Positions 12,601 to 23,016 of a stretch of DNA of 64,000 nucleotides are shown one piece after another; position 1 is the stretch's first letter, and the number at the start of each line of letters is the position of its first letter. The position numbers and the translations under genes are program-made. The notes under the pieces are model-generated. The model did no database searches. It saw nothing but the letters and a program-made list of their open reading frames with translations, and was not told where the DNA came from. This DNA is from Candidatus Leptovillus affinis (lineage in GTDB: Bacteria > Chloroflexota > Anaerolineae > Promineifilales > Promineifilaceae), in assembly GCA_016705235.1 (NCBI GenBank), contig JADIYP010000001.1:1-64000 (forward strand). Direction: 5' to 3'.

Positions 12601-15600
12601 CGCATACGGGGCCAGCGTCACGGTAATCGGCGACACGCTGACCGGCCATCCCGGCAGCGAGCCGGCAATCTCCAGGTCCACAATGTCGGTTGTGTTGCTG
12701 TCGTTATGCAGCGTGTGGGTGTAAGGCACAGTCACGCCATCCAGCATCGTCCGCGCATTGTCTGGCGACAAGATCAAGCCGTTGGCTTCCAGGCTGACTG
12801 TTGTGGTGTCCGTCAGGGTATCGCTGGCCGCCGGGTTGGTGGCCGCCGCCGTGACGACCACCTGATGCTGCGTGCCGCTAATTGTGCCGGCCGGGATTTG
12901 CACGCTGATCGTAAAGGTCATGATGTCGCCCGGAGACATGATGCCGGTCTGGTCGGGCGTGAGGGTAACGAGCCAGGCTGGGGGAACGGCCGTATACGTC
13001 AGGGCAAAATCATCCAATCCGTCGCCGGTGTTTTGCAGGGTGTGGGTGTAAACCAGCGTCTGCCCCGGCAAGCCTGATTGGTTGAGCGACGGCCTGATGT
13101 CGACGCCGGCCGTCTGGGTGATGGTGGTCGTGTCTTCGACGCTGCCCGACAAGCCGGAATTGGAAACGGCCGTGATCGTGCTGACATTAGCCGAACCCGG
13201 CTGCCCGCCGGTAATGGTCAGCGTCACCGATACTGCGCCGCCCGGAGCCAGGTCGGTAATCGTTGTGGGCGCAAAATCTGACCCCCAGCCGGTGGCGCTG
13301 ATCGGCGCGATGTCTTCTGTCAGCGTCAGGGTGTAGGTGTCGGTGAAGTCGCCGGTATTTGTCAGGGTGTGTCGATAGGTGATCACATCGCCGGCGTTAA
13401 TGGTTTCCGACTGCGGCGTGGGCAAAAACACAAACCCCGGTTTTTGCGTGCGCTCGTCCGCGCCCAAATCCACCGCCGGTCCTTGCAGACGCGCTTCCAG
13501 ATCGAAGTCCTGGCCATCCACAATGGAAACGGCCGACGTACCGACATCTTTGGCCGGCGAGGTACGGCTGATGTGCGAGTAAAGGTCTACAAAGTCCGGG
13601 TTTGCCTCCCAGGCGTGCGTGCCCAGGTTGATTGTTCCCGGTCCGTCAATGGGTGTCACGGTCTGGCCAAAGTAGAGATTGTAGTCGGTGGTGATAACGG
13701 CCGTGCTGCTAATATAAACCGCGTCACCCAGATTGGCCGAATTGTCAACAAAAATATGGTTCATCAGTGTGGCTTCGCCGGCCGCCAGATAAACAGCCCC
13801 GCCGTTCCCGGTTTGGCTGCCACTTTGCGCCGCCCGCGAAGCGGAACGATTGGCCGAATTGTTGCGGAATGTGTTATTTTCCAGCAAACCCTGACCATTC
13901 GCCATGTAGATGGCTCCGCCTTCGCCAATATCTGTGCCTGTTTCCGCCGGATTGGCATTATCGAAAAAGGCCGAACTCTGAACCCTTAAAAGACCATCGG
14001 CGTGATACAAACCGGTCCCATACAACCCTCGATTGCCCTGAATCCAGGCGCCAAACACAGTCAGATTAGCCCCGGCATTGTAAATGCCGCTGCCGTACTG
14101 CTGTGTCAGGCCGTTCACGGCGCTGTTTGCATCCGCTCGCCCATTTTGGATGAACAAACTCGATAACGTCACCGTAACGCCATCCGCTACATAAATGACG
14201 CGGCGCATATTTTGCCCATCCAACACAACCGCATTGGTGATAGGCTCTTGAATCGTGTACTGATCGGCCGCGTTAAAACCGCCGATAATCGAGATTGATT
14301 TGTCGATGAACACATTTTGCACCATTGGCTCCAGGCCAACGGTGCGCGTGGTTACGTTTGTATACGTGCCCACCGATACCAACACATCATCGCCAGCAAC
14401 CGCCTGTCCCACGGCATGTTGAATCGTGGCGCAGGGGCTGAGAGGATCGGTGCAGTTGGTGTTGTCGACTGCGCCGCTGGCGGCTACGTAGCGTGTTCCA
14501 GGGGCAGCCAGGATGGTTATTCGCCCCTGCGACGCGCCAAAATTAAGCAGGTTGGCGGTTGATCGCGCCACGACGCCCGGATTGGCCACATCTCCGGCCG
14601 TGGCTGTGCCCAAAATGGTTACGCGTAGCAGCGCCGTGTAGCGTTCTGTGGGAGCCAGCGTGACCACAGTATCCGTGAGAATCGCCTTGGTGTTCAGGTC
14701 TAGCAGCACGGCGTTGGCGTGGCGCGGCCCAGAGTTGGGAATTACCTCAAACTGCTGCGTCTCGTTGCCAATGTTTTGCACGGTCTGGGTATAAGTCAAT
14801 ACTGTGCCCGGAGCGGCTGCCGTGACAATATCTGGATAGACAATGACGCCAGTGGTGGGGCCAGTGCTGGTGCGGAAGGTTGCCGTGTCGGAAGTGTTAT
14901 CGACGGGCAGAGAGCCGGATTCACAGATGATTTCACTATCTTCGATAAGGCCAACGGTTGCCGAAGTTGGCACGGTAACGGTCAGGACACGGGTGATGGT
15001 TGCGCCCAGGTCGTAATCATCCCAACCCAATGTGACGTTTTGGACATTACCGCCTTCCAACGTAGACCAGCCCTGCGTCTGGCTAGCCAGGGTGATGGTG
15101 ATGGTGTCGGTGTAACCATTGGACAGGTAAGGGCTGAAGCCATCGCGCAGCAAATCTATATAAGATGGGAAGCCGACGTTGATGATCTGCAAGCTGTAGG
15201 TCACAACGCCGCCGGGAGCGATGGAGGAGGAGCCGCTTCCCGGTTCGATCTGGCAGCCAAAGTCTTTACGGTATTCGGCTGCGCCCACGTCGCTGTACAG
15301 CCCATGGGGCGGCTGCAGATTAGGGACGTTAACGGCAAACCCATCTGGGCGGAAGAAATTCGCAAAATCGTAATCGATCGGTTTGCCATCTGGCGGCACC
15401 GGTTTGGGGAAGGTTGGGTCGGCGGCGTCGATATTGCGTGAAGTGACGCTGAGGGTGCGGATGCCCAACAAGCCAGGGTCGCCCGCGATGGGGTTCCCGC
15501 TGGTGAGTCCGGCGGAGTAGTCACCGGGAACATTGTTGTTGAAGTTGTTGTAGTCGAGTGTGCCTGATGGCGAACTGAGGCCGGCCGGGCTGACAACGGC

Positions 15601-18600
15601 CGTATTGCTATACACAATGCTGTTATTCAGCAGGAAGCCCGTCCCGGTGTTGAAGACGCCGCCGCCGCTGTTGGCATGGTTGTTGCGGATGGTGTTGTGG
15701 TAGATGCGGAACGAGCCGCCGGAATTGAAGACGCCGCCGCCGTTGTTCACGGCCGTGTTCGTATAAAACGTGGCGTTTACCAATCGAGAGTCTACGGCCG
15801 TGTTGTATATCCCACCACCGTCATTGCCCGCGCTGTTGCCAAAAAAGTCGGCGTTGCGCAGATCAAACGAACCGCTGCTGTAAAGCCCCGCGCCGTTGTT
15901 CGTGGCCACGTTCCCGTCATAGAAGACATAATTCGGATACAGCTTGCCATCCACGGGATTTGTAATCAGACCGCGCGCCGGGAGCGCAATGCCCGCCGTC
16001 AGAGCCGTCAGGTCGGCATGAGATGACTCCCCGCCGTAATACCCGCCGCCATCAAACGCCGTACTCTGAGCAATATCACTTACTAAAATAGAAACAGTAC
16101 CGAAACCGGCCTTGTAAATGCCGCCGCCGTTGTCGCTGGTCGGGTCGGTGTTAAACGCATTGCCGCGCACAAAAGCCAACTGTTCAAAAGTAGGCGATGC
16201 GTTATTGGCCACGTAAATCACCCGCCCCTCATCCATCGCGTTGATGATCGTCGTTACTTGCAACAAATCTGGGTTTTTGCGGTCGCCATTGGCTTTATCA
16301 AACGTCTCGCGCGGCAGTGAGCCGATAAAGTGCAGATTTTCAGAGACGTAACCCACTTGTTCCACGCCATTTACCGTCTGCACGCCACGACATTCGCCGC
16401 GTCCGATCAATACCTCATAGTTATTGCTGCTTTCGGCGTAATCAATGGCGTCTTGCAAAACGCTAAAGAATTGGTCGCCAACTTTGATGAGGCAGGCGTT
16501 GATTTCGTCCGCGCCCATGTCGGGGGCGCTGTTGGTTGGCCGCATGTCGCCGTCATAGTCACGGTCGATCAGGTGCAGCGGGTTTTGCGCCACATCCGAC
16601 ACGGCCGGATCGCCCTGGTCCTCGCCAGGCGAGCCGTTTTCCAGGTGATAATCTGGCAGCAAGGGGTCAATGTAAACGGGGAATTGGCTGATGCTGCCCG
16701 CGCCGGGCGTCACATTGACATAATTGCCGGGGATATTGCCAAAGGCGTTGTTATACGCCACGGTTGGCGCGCCGCCGCCCACAGACAGACCGCCGCCGAG
16801 ATTGGCGTCCAGGATGTTGTTGCGGATGTCGGGATTTCCGGCGGCCGAATAGATACCGCCGCCATCGACAGAGGCTATGTTATTGACGAAGGTGTTGTGC
16901 CAGATACGGCCGTTACTATCCTCGTTGTACAACCCGCCGCCTTTGTCCGCGCTGTTGTCATAGATAAAGTTGTTGCGCACATCCATTGCGCCGCTCGCGC
17001 CGCCGGCCAGGTACACCGCGCCGCCGTTGGCCGACGCCGCATTGCCATGCAGCTTGTTACCATCCAGAGAAAGCGTGCCGTCATTGTGGTAGACCGCGCC
17101 GCCATCAAAAGCCGAATTCCCGGAAAATTCTGCTTGCTGGACAACCGCAAACGCATTGTTGTACAACCCGCCGCCGGAAGCCGCCGTGTTGTTTTTCAGG
17201 CTGGTTGCGCCCAGCGTTAACCCGGCCCCGTTATAGATCGCGCCGCCTAACGCGCTGTTATTCGCCAGGAATTGGGTATTGGTCAGCACCGTCTGACCGG
17301 CGTTTAAGAGCGCCCCGCCGCGATTCCCATCACCGGCGGTTGTGCTGTCGCCGTTGGTCAGGGTGATATTGGTGAGGGTGACAACGGCCGTTGCGCCCAC
17401 ATACACCACGCGCCCCCGACTCAAAGCATCCAGGGTGGCGGAAATTGGCTCTTTGTAGGCCCAGCCGCCATCCAGCGTCAACGATTTGGTAATGGCGACC
17501 GTCTGCGTCACCAACAGGCCATCGACGACACGCCCCTGGACATTCTGGCAAACGCCGTTTATCAGCACGGTGTCGCCATTTTGCGCCATGTCGACGGCCG
17601 TTTGCACACTGCCATACACCGTCGTTTCCGCGCCGGCGATGGCCGCGTAGCAGCCGCCGACCTCATCTGCACCCAGGTCATAGGCTTGATGCGACGGCCG
17701 TATGTCGTTTTCATAGTCCGTCGGCAGCGGCACATCCGGCACATACACATCCACTACCGGCGATTCGATGGTCAGCGTAAAGGAATCGGTTACCAGCAGG
17801 TTGAAGCCGGGATCGACGTCCAGATTGCCCACCCCGCCATTTAAGATGGTGCCGCCAAAGTCCACATTATTTTGGAAGAAATCGTTGTGGTCCAAAACCG
17901 GCGCCGAGCCGGGCGCGCCAAATGCGCCGCCTACCGCGCCGGTAGTGTGCTGCATGACGATGTTGCCGCGCACTTCTGGCGTGTCGGCGGCCACATAAAT
18001 CGCGCCGCCTGTGCCTGTGGCGGTGTTATTGACGATTGTGTTGTGGCGGAACAAGTTGTCGCCGCCGTTGTTGTACAGCGCGCCGCCGGAAACGGCCGTA
18101 TTGCGATACATAAAATTGTTTTGCACCGTCGCCGTGATGCCCGACGAATTGTCCAGATAGAGCGCTGCGCCGGAAACGGCCGTGTTGTGGTACAGACGAT
18201 TGCCCGCTTCAATCACGGCCGGGCTGTCAAATGCATAAATCGCGCCGCCATTCGTGGCTGTGTTGCTGTAAAAACGGTTATGGGTCAGCGTGGGGATGGC
18301 ATTTTCAATGCACACGCCCGCGCCATTGCCAGTCGGGCCGCTCACGCTGCCGCGAATGATGTCGAATCTGTCGAGAGACGGCATTGCGCCCTGACCAATG
18401 TACACCACGCGCCCAGCTTCCCGCGCGTCTAACGTCGAGTAACCGTTACGCTGCGTAAAGGTATCATTCCAGCCACCCTGCAAATTCACCGTTTTGGTAA
18501 TGACCAGCAGCGTGCCCGCCGCGCCGCCGCAAACGGCGCTGCCGCTGTCCCCACCGCCGGTTTGCGTGCCCCGGCAGTTGCCGGAAACCATAATCGTGGC

Positions 18601-21600
18601 CCCGACTGGGGCATTGTTGACCGCTTCCTGGATGCTGCCATACACAACGCCGTTCACGCTGACCAGACAGCCCACCAATTCATCGGCGCCGATATCTGGC
18701 GCCTGGTTCGATGGCCGAATGTCGCCCTCGAAATCGGCTGTGATGGGCGAATCGGGGTCCCCCTTATCTACAACCGGCGCTTCATCGCCAATGTGGAAGT
18801 CGCCGTTGGCCGGGTCCAGCAGCCCCGGCGGTATGGCCGATACAATCGAGTGGGTTCCGGTGACTGTGCCAACAACGGCCGTGCCCACCTGCCCCTGGTA
18901 ATAGTTATAATCCACATCCGGCGCGCCGCCGTTGGCAAAAATGGCCGCGCCATCCGGCGCCTGATTGCCCTGGAAAATCACGCTGCGCACCACCGGATCG
19001 CCCTGATCGGTGTAGAAGCCGCCGCCGGCCAACACGGCCGTATTGCTAATCACCGTCAGATGCAGATAGGCTGAGCCAGAGCCGTTGTCATACAAACCAC
19101 CACCGCTAGTGGCTGCCTGATTTTGGGCCAGGATGGTGTTGGCCACGGTGATTGTGCCGGTCAAGTTGAATATACCGCCGCCAACATCAGCCAAATTATT
19201 ATGAATCCAGGCCCCATCCACCACCAGACGGCCGCCCAGGTTCAGGATGCCGCCGCCAGCAGTGGCCGTGCTGCTCATAATCTCTGTTAACGCAACTTGC
19301 GGACCGCCGGGCTGCGCCCCGGTCAACTCGCGCGACCGGATGATCGGCGCGCCAAAGGCGTTGAAAAAGCCGCCGCCCAAATCGGCCGTGCTGCTCATAA
19401 TCACCACGCCGCTGAGTACCGGGCTGCTGTCCAGGTTATACATGCCGCCGCCAGCGTCTTCACCGGCCGGGCCGCCGCCCAAACCGGCGGCGTTGCCGTT
19501 GGCCACAGTCAAAGCCTCGATTATTGGAGCGGCCTCGCCGCTAAAGTAGAAGCCACGGCCGTTGCCTTCCGGGTCCACAATGGTCGGTTCAACAAAATCC
19601 TGCGCCGAAAAATCGCCATTCCAACCGCCCTGAATCGTCAACGTTTGCGTCAGGTGTACGGTTTGGCTGAGTACATCGCCGCCCACGTCGATGGTATGTA
19701 CGCCGCGGCAGGTTCCGGCAACCAGGATTAAATCGCTGGGATCGGTGGCGTCAACTGCGTCTTGAATGCTGCCGTAAATCACGTCGCCGCGTTTGGCGCG
19801 GCAGCCGGCCAGCTCATCCCAGCCCATGTCGAAGCCTTGATCAGAAGGACGAAAATCGCCCTCGAAGTCTACAGAAAGGGTGCTGTTAGGGTCGCCGGTG
19901 TCGAGAGCCGGCGAACCGAGCGCCAGGCGGTAGTCGGCGTCCATAAAGCGCGGGTCGGCGGCAATGCTGTTCGCTCCGGTGGGGATGTTGCTTTCGTTTG
20001 CGCCGCCGTTTTGCCAGATATCGCTGTAGTCGATGCTGGATGGCCCGGCATTTACGAAGAGCGCGCCGCCATCCACGGCCGTATTGCTGACCAAAATCGT
20101 ATTGGTGATGGCTAAGGTTGCCCCGTTGTTGTACAGCCCGCCGCCGCTGCCGCCAGCATTGTTTTCCACCAGGGTGTTGTTGCCGAACAACATCCGGCCG
20201 CTTTGCAAACGGATAGCGCCGCCATCGCGCACGGCCGTGTTGTTCACAAACAGGTTATTCTGCGCTGCCGCCACGCCGCCAGCCATGTACACTGCGCCGC
20301 CGCCGCGACCGGCCGTCGCGCCGCTGGCCGTGTTGGTGAGAAACCGCGTTTGCAGCAAGGATATTGTGCCGCCAGCCAGGTAAACAGCGCCGCCATCGGT
20401 TTGGGCTGTGTTATTGGTAAATTCGCTGCGCAGAACCGTAACGGCCGTGTTTGTATTGGCGTATAACGCGCCGCCCTGCGCCGCCAGATTGCCATCAAAA
20501 ATAACGCGATCAAACGTCGGCTGCGACAAACTACCCACCAGCGCGCCGCCGCCGGAACCGCCGCTCACGCCGCCGCGCAAGGTCAATGTATCAATGGTCG
20601 GGCGCACCGTAGAGCCAGAGGCAATGTTAAGCAAGCGCGTACTCCCGGCCTGAATCACCGTCAGCGAGGGGTCTGGTTCCGCGCCCTGCCCCTCGGCATT
20701 AAACGCCAACCAGCCGCCGCTGAGGCGAATGGTATCGTTGATGAAAATTTCCGATTCGTTGAAAGTTCCGGGGGCGATGTGCACTTCGTCGTTGAACGAC
20801 GCCTGCCCAACCGCCCAGGCCACGGTAGCGCAAGGCCCCGGGTTGCCCTGACTGGGATTGGCGGCGGGCTGGGTACAGTTGTTGTTGATATTGGTGCCGC
20901 CGAGTTTTACATAACGCGTGCCAACCGTGGCCTTGGCGGTGATGGTGTTCACCAGTGTGGCCGAAATGGTTGGGTCAAATTTAGAATGTGCTTCGATGGT
21001 GATCAGGTCGAAGATGCCGGCCTGGGCGTAAGGGGGAATCGTTACCCGCACGCGGACAACTTGCCGGGTGCCAACGCCCAGTGTCAGAGTGAGCGGATCT
21101 GTGGGAACCAGTTCAGCCCAGCCGTATGGATCATTAATGATGGAGATGATGAAGGATTCGGTGGCATCGCCGGTGTTGGTGAGGATGTGGGTGAGGGTGA
21201 TGACGGCGCCGGGCAGTTCGGTGCGCGAGATGGCCGAGGTAAAGAGCAGGCCAGGCAGGGGCTTCACCGTTGCCCGGACGGTAGCCCGGTCGAAGGCTGT
21301 GGCCGGGCTAATTTGCGAGGTGACGGTGATCTGCGTTTGGCCAACATCGTAGGCCAGGGCGGTGGGCGGGACGGTGACGCCGGTAGCTACGTTGATCGAT
21401 TCGCCGGGAGCCAGGAGTACCGGCGTGGGGCAGGCAACGGCCCACAGATCATTGGCGCAGGTAAAGTCATAGGTGTCGGTGAGGGTGCCATCGTTGCGGA
21501 TGGTGTGGGTGTAGACGGCCGTTGTCCCGCGATCCACATACACATCCTGCGCAGCCGGCAAAATGCTGACCTGCCGAAAATCCGGGTAATACTCATCTGC

Positions 21601-23016
21601 GCCTACTTCGTGAAGGGGGGGCGCGCCATTGTTGGGATTGGGGCGCACCTGTCCGTCGATATCCGGCGTAACCCAGGCCGGCGTGGCCGGACTGCCGACG
21701 TTCAGCAGAGGGCTGTTGCCGCTGAGGTGCAAATTATACGCCGCCAGATTAACGAAATCGGGGTTGCTGCCGATAGGATTGGTGAAGGAAATTGTGGCGT
21801 CGAGAATATCGTCGAAGATGTTGTTGTAGCTGCCAGTGATGCTGCCTGCGGGAGCCGTATCATCGTTGTTGATGCCATCCACGCCGCCGCCAGCATTAAA
21901 CGCGACAATGGTGTTATGAATTTGTATCTGGCCCGGCCCTTCCAGGTGTATGCCTGCGCCGTTGTCGTTGGCGATGTTGCCGACAATGGTATTGTTCCAT
22001 AGGACTGCGTTGGCGGCCGACCAGATACCGCCGCCAACCGACTTTCCGACCACGGAGTTTACGGCCGTATTCCGGTAAATCATGTTGTTGTGCAGCAGGA
22101 ACCGGGCGGAACCAAAGGCGCCGATGCCGCCGCCAATCTCAGCGCTGTTCTGGAAGATGCTGTTGGCGACCATCTCGGCCTTGGCGTTGGTGAACAAGAA
22201 AACGCCACCGCCAAAGCCGGTGGCCGTGGTGGAAACGGCCGTATTGCTGTAAATCGTATTAAACTGAATGGTAGAGGTGATGGCCGCCCCGTTGTTGTGG
22301 ATATAAATCCCGGCGCCGTTGGGGTTGGCTTGGTTCAGGTAAATGTCGTTGTAGAGGATGGTAGACGCGCCGCCATCGTAGATGCCGCCGCCGCCCAACC
22401 CACCAGTGGCCGTGTTGTTGTGGATGAAGTTGTGACGGATGAGCGGACGGCCGTTCCCATCGGGGATGTAAATGCCGGCGCCGTTGGTGGCACGGCCGTT
22501 CTGGATGTGGAAGTTTTCGATGGTCGGGCTAATGTTTTTGCTGATGGTGATGACGCGGCTGACATTGCCGCCATCCAGCGTGGTGGTGTTAAACGGGTCC
22601 GCGTCCGCGCTCCACGTGCCTGAGCCTGGGTTATACTGATAGCCGCCGGTGATGGTGATGGATTGCGTCACAGACAACACGGCCGTGCCCGGGGCGCTGC
22701 TATACGAACCGCTGGCCACTCGAATCTCGTCGCCGCTAACTGCCAGACTGGCGGCCCGAGCCAGAGAGCAAGGGTCGATGCTGGTGCAGGCGTTGGCGTT
22801 TGTGCCGGTATCAGTGACATAGTAGGTAACGGCCGTAGGCGCAGCCATCACCAACGAGGAACCGGCCCCCATAAACCACAACAACGCCAGCAACATAACC
22901 AAAGTGCCCAGCGACGCCAGACCCATATAGCCCAGCCGTCTGGGGGTTTGCCGTTGGCGGGGATTAGCCAATTTAACTGTGGGAACGAGAGTTTGAGCGT
23001 GACCTGTATAAGCCAT
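9616..23016 (-). CDS. Giant secreted surface protein: seven beta-helix cassettes, ten NEW3/DUF11-like repeats, CARDB domain (4,466 residues)
   Basis: The frame is open for 13.4 kb. A basic N-terminus and one hydrophobic segment (about residues 32-60) form an export signal. Seven right-handed beta-helix cassettes follow, with right-handed-helix rungs (GGGIYN, NNTAVxxGGALY) and openings such as GDVIYGSIQDAVD or GPCATVAWAVG. CRG or CSL cysteine motifs recur in them. From about residue 3190 to 4270 there are ten repeats of about 108 residues, each with a core like YTHTLRNTGDG and an ending like TTTV. These are IgG-like NEW3/DUF11-type units. A PTPTPTASPTPT linker near 4280 leads to one CARDB domain and a Pro/Thr tail. 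There is no sorting signal and no second membrane helix. The likely role is a long adhesive or sheath fibre, inferred from architecture only. The Flp pilin gene lies directly upstream on the same strand. Many repeats carry ACGGCCGT, read as TAV. Confidence 0.85.
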   Translation of the reverse strand: MAYTGHAQTLVPTVKLANPRQRQTPRRLGYMGLASLGTLVMLLALLWFMGAGSSLVMAAPTAVTYYVTDTGTNANACTSIDPCSLARAASLAVSGDEIRVASGSYSSAPGTAVLSVTQSITITGGYQYNPGSGTWSADADPFNTTTLDGGNVSRVITISKNISPTIENFHIQNGRATNGAGIYIPDGNGRPLIRHNFIHNNTATGGLGGGGIYDGGASTILYNDIYLNQANPNGAGIYIHNNGAAITSTIQFNTIYSNTAVSTTATGFGGGVFLFTNAKAEMVANSIFQNSAEIGGGIGAFGSARFLLHNNMIYRNTAVNSVVGKSVGGGIWSAANAVLWNNTIVGNIANDNGAGIHLEGPGQIQIHNTIVAFNAGGGVDGINNDDTAPAGSITGSYNNIFDDILDATISFTNPIGSNPDFVNLAAYNLHLSGNSPLLNVGSPATPAWVTPDIDGQVRPNPNNGAPPLHEVGADEYYPDFRQVSILPAAQDVYVDRGTTAVYTHTIRNDGTLTDTYDFTCANDLWAVACPTPVLLAPGESINVATGVTVPPTALAYDVGQTQITVTSQISPATAFDRATVRATVKPLPGLLFTSAISRTELPGAVITLTHILTNTGDATESFIISIINDPYGWAELVPTDPLTLTLGVGTRQVVRVRVTIPPYAQAGIFDLITIEAHSKFDPTISATLVNTITAKATVGTRYVKLGGTNINNNCTQPAANPSQGNPGPCATVAWAVGQASFNDEVHIAPGTFNESEIFINDTIRLSGGWLAFNAEGQGAEPDPSLTVIQAGSTRLLNIASGSTVRPTIDTLTLRGGVSGGSGGGALVGSLSQPTFDRVIFDGNLAAQGGALYANTNTAVTVLRSEFTNNTAQTDGGAVYLAGGTISLLQTRFLTNTASGATAGRGGGAVYMAGGVAAAQNNLFVNNTAVRDGGAIRLQSGRMLFGNNTLVENNAGGSGGGLYNNGATLAITNTILVSNTAVDGGALFVNAGPSSIDYSDIWQNGGANESNIPTGANSIAADPRFMDADYRLALGSPALDTGDPNSTLSVDFEGDFRPSDQGFDMGWDELAGCRAKRGDVIYGSIQDAVDATDPSDLILVAGTCRGVHTIDVGGDVLSQTVHLTQTLTIQGGWNGDFSAQDFVEPTIVDPEGNGRGFYFSGEAAPIIEALTVANGNAAGLGGGPAGEDAGGGMYNLDSSPVLSGVVIMSSTADLGGGFFNAFGAPIIRSRELTGAQPGGPQVALTEIMSSTATAGGGILNLGGRLVVDGAWIHNNLADVGGGIFNLTGTITVANTILAQNQAATSGGGLYDNGSGSAYLHLTVISNTAVLAGGGFYTDQGDPVVRSVIFQGNQAPDGAAIFANGGAPDVDYNYYQGQVGTAVVGTVTGTHSIVSAIPPGLLDPANGDFHIGDEAPVVDKGDPDSPITADFEGDIRPSNQAPDIGADELVGCLVSVNGVVYGSIQEAVNNAPVGATIMVSGNCRGTQTGGGDSGSAVCGGAAGTLLVITKTVNLQGGWNDTFTQRNGYSTLDAREAGRVVYIGQGAMPSLDRFDIIRGSVSGPTGNGAGVCIENAIPTLTHNRFYSNTATNGGAIYAFDSPAVIEAGNRLYHNTAVSGAALYLDNSSGITATVQNNFMYRNTAVSGGALYNNGGDNLFRHNTIVNNTATGTGGAIYVAADTPEVRGNIVMQHTTGAVGGAFGAPGSAPVLDHNDFFQNNVDFGGTILNGGVGNLDVDPGFNLLVTDSFTLTIESPVVDVYVPDVPLPTDYENDIRPSHQAYDLGADEVGGCYAAIAGAETTVYGSVQTAVDMAQNGDTVLINGVCQNVQGRVVDGLLVTQTVAITKSLTLDGGWAYKEPISATLDALSRGRVVYVGATAVVTLTNITLTNGDSTTAGDGNRGGALLNAGQTVLTNTQFLANNSALGGAIYNGAGLTLGATSLKNNTAASGGGLYNNAFAVVQQAEFSGNSAFDGGAVYHNDGTLSLDGNKLHGNAASANGGAVYLAGGASGAMDVRNNFIYDNSADKGGGLYNEDSNGRIWHNTFVNNIASVDGGGIYSAAGNPDIRNNILDANLGGGLSVGGGAPTVAYNNAFGNIPGNYVNVTPGAGSISQFPVYIDPLLPDYHLENGSPGEDQGDPAVSDVAQNPLHLIDRDYDGDMRPTNSAPDMGADEINACLIKVGDQFFSVLQDAIDYAESSNNYEVLIGRGECRGVQTVNGVEQVGYVSENLHFIGSLPRETFDKANGDRKNPDLLQVTTIINAMDEGRVIYVANNASPTFEQLAFVRGNAFNTDPTSDNGGGIYKAGFGTVSILVSDIAQSTAFDGGGYYGGESSHADLTALTAGIALPARGLITNPVDGKLYPNYVFYDGNVATNNGAGLYSSGSFDLRNADFFGNSAGNDGGGIYNTAVDSRLVNATFYTNTAVNNGGGVFNSGGSFRIYHNTIRNNHANSGGGVFNTGTGFLLNNSIVYSNTAVVSPAGLSSPSGTLDYNNFNNNVPGDYSAGLTSGNPIAGDPGLLGIRTLSVTSRNIDAADPTFPKPVPPDGKPIDYDFANFFRPDGFAVNVPNLQPPHGLYSDVGAAEYRKDFGCQIEPGSGSSSIAPGGVVTYSLQIINVGFPSYIDLLRDGFSPYLSNGYTDTITITLASQTQGWSTLEGGNVQNVTLGWDDYDLGATITRVLTVTVPTSATVGLIEDSEIICESGSLPVDNTSDTATFRTSTGPTTGVIVYPDIVTAAAPGTVLTYTQTVQNIGNETQQFEVIPNSGPRHANAVLLDLNTKAILTDTVVTLAPTERYTALLRVTILGTATAGDVANPGVVARSTANLLNFGASQGRITILAAPGTRYVAASGAVDNTNCTDPLSPCATIQHAVGQAVAGDDVLVSVGTYTNVTTRTVGLEPMVQNVFIDKSISIIGGFNAADQYTIQEPITNAVVLDGQNMRRVIYVADGVTVTLSSLFIQNGRADANSAVNGLTQQYGSGIYNAGANLTVFGAWIQGNRGLYGTGLYHADGLLRVQSSAFFDNANPAETGTDIGEGGAIYMANGQGLLENNTFRNNSANRSASRAAQSGSQTGNGGAVYLAAGEATLMNHIFVDNSANLGDAVYISSTAVITTDYNLYFGQTVTPIDGPGTINLGTHAWEANPDFVDLYSHISRTSPAKDVGTSAVSIVDGQDFDLEARLQGPAVDLGADERTQKPGFVFLPTPQSETINAGDVITYRHTLTNTGDFTDTYTLTLTEDIAPISATGWGSDFAPTTITDLAPGGAVSVTLTITGGQPGSANVSTITAVSNSGLSGSVEDTTTITQTAGVDIRPSLNQSGLPGQTLVYTHTLQNTGDGLDDFALTYTAVPPAWLVTLTPDQTGIMSPGDIMTFTISVQIPAGTISGTQHQVVVTAAATNPAASDTLTDTTTVSLEANGLILSPDNARTMLDGVTVPYTHTLHNDSNTTDIVDLEIAGSLPGWPVSVSPITVTLAPYATTAVNVSVAVPVGAGGLTHTAVVTATGRTTGLQDTAVNTTTVSAITGISLVQDETRTADRGTLVTYEHRLTNLGNLTDTITLEGVSQQGWLTNLTPGSITLGADEWVTVTAVISIPVSAVPATTDTLVITATSGTNANASDTVIDTTIVKQNHSLAFFPDGSQTVNAGTTAVYTHTLRNTGDGVDTFALQWQSNPQWTLDITPTLVTLSPDEQTTVAVTLTVPAGASGLSNVTTITATSTISSVHEANVIDTTTVNGTPITLGVTIAPDRDGMGNPGDTVQYQHIVTNTGTGPDDYSLTVNSASSWVVGVQPQHLRLGLGASAPVTVSVTIPLTAIGGAVDFTQVVVASDTDPSVFDVVTDTTRTPQIHSLTFTPDRASTVGVGAAVVYTHTLVNNGNGIDQFAITWNSLPNWQPVIFPTNVSLDPGEARTVTMTMTVPPGAAGLSNVTTITATSTISPVFAAAVVNTTTVTGTPVNLGVNIEADSTAVGAPGATVQYIHTVTNTGDVADRYALTAVSGSGWTAATNPTQLSLAAGASQQVTVSVTIDPAATPGQTDLTVVTARSNTNTAVADSVTNTTRAAQTHALAFFPDNTRTAAAGSTVVYTHTLRNDGNGPDSFAIAPVSGQGWSVTAVSPINLASGASATVAVTLTVPAGTEGLVDVMAVSASSVISPAVGATAVNTTTVLGLPGVTIVPDYTDYGQPGDTFQYVHTVTNNGDQADTYTLSTVSTQSWAQSISPATLALGPGASGQVTVTVSAPTGALLGAQDITTVTATSQTNSGIHDTATDTTRIIGVFLPIVPRAAPVVVPPTPTPTASPTPTASPTPRACDVPTGIDLVVTNIQIVPGSPIGDQPAMVYVTIRNQGTVGVAYGNNFFLDFYVDRQPAPNQRGEIEWGVQGILASAGHSETFSAPFTFSGGAHQVWAQVDSDDSVDECPFDDNNRLGPVTVTVSGLPNSDQDVSAPPVNDSPRHTPTPAPLMTPTPTATPTRPGG

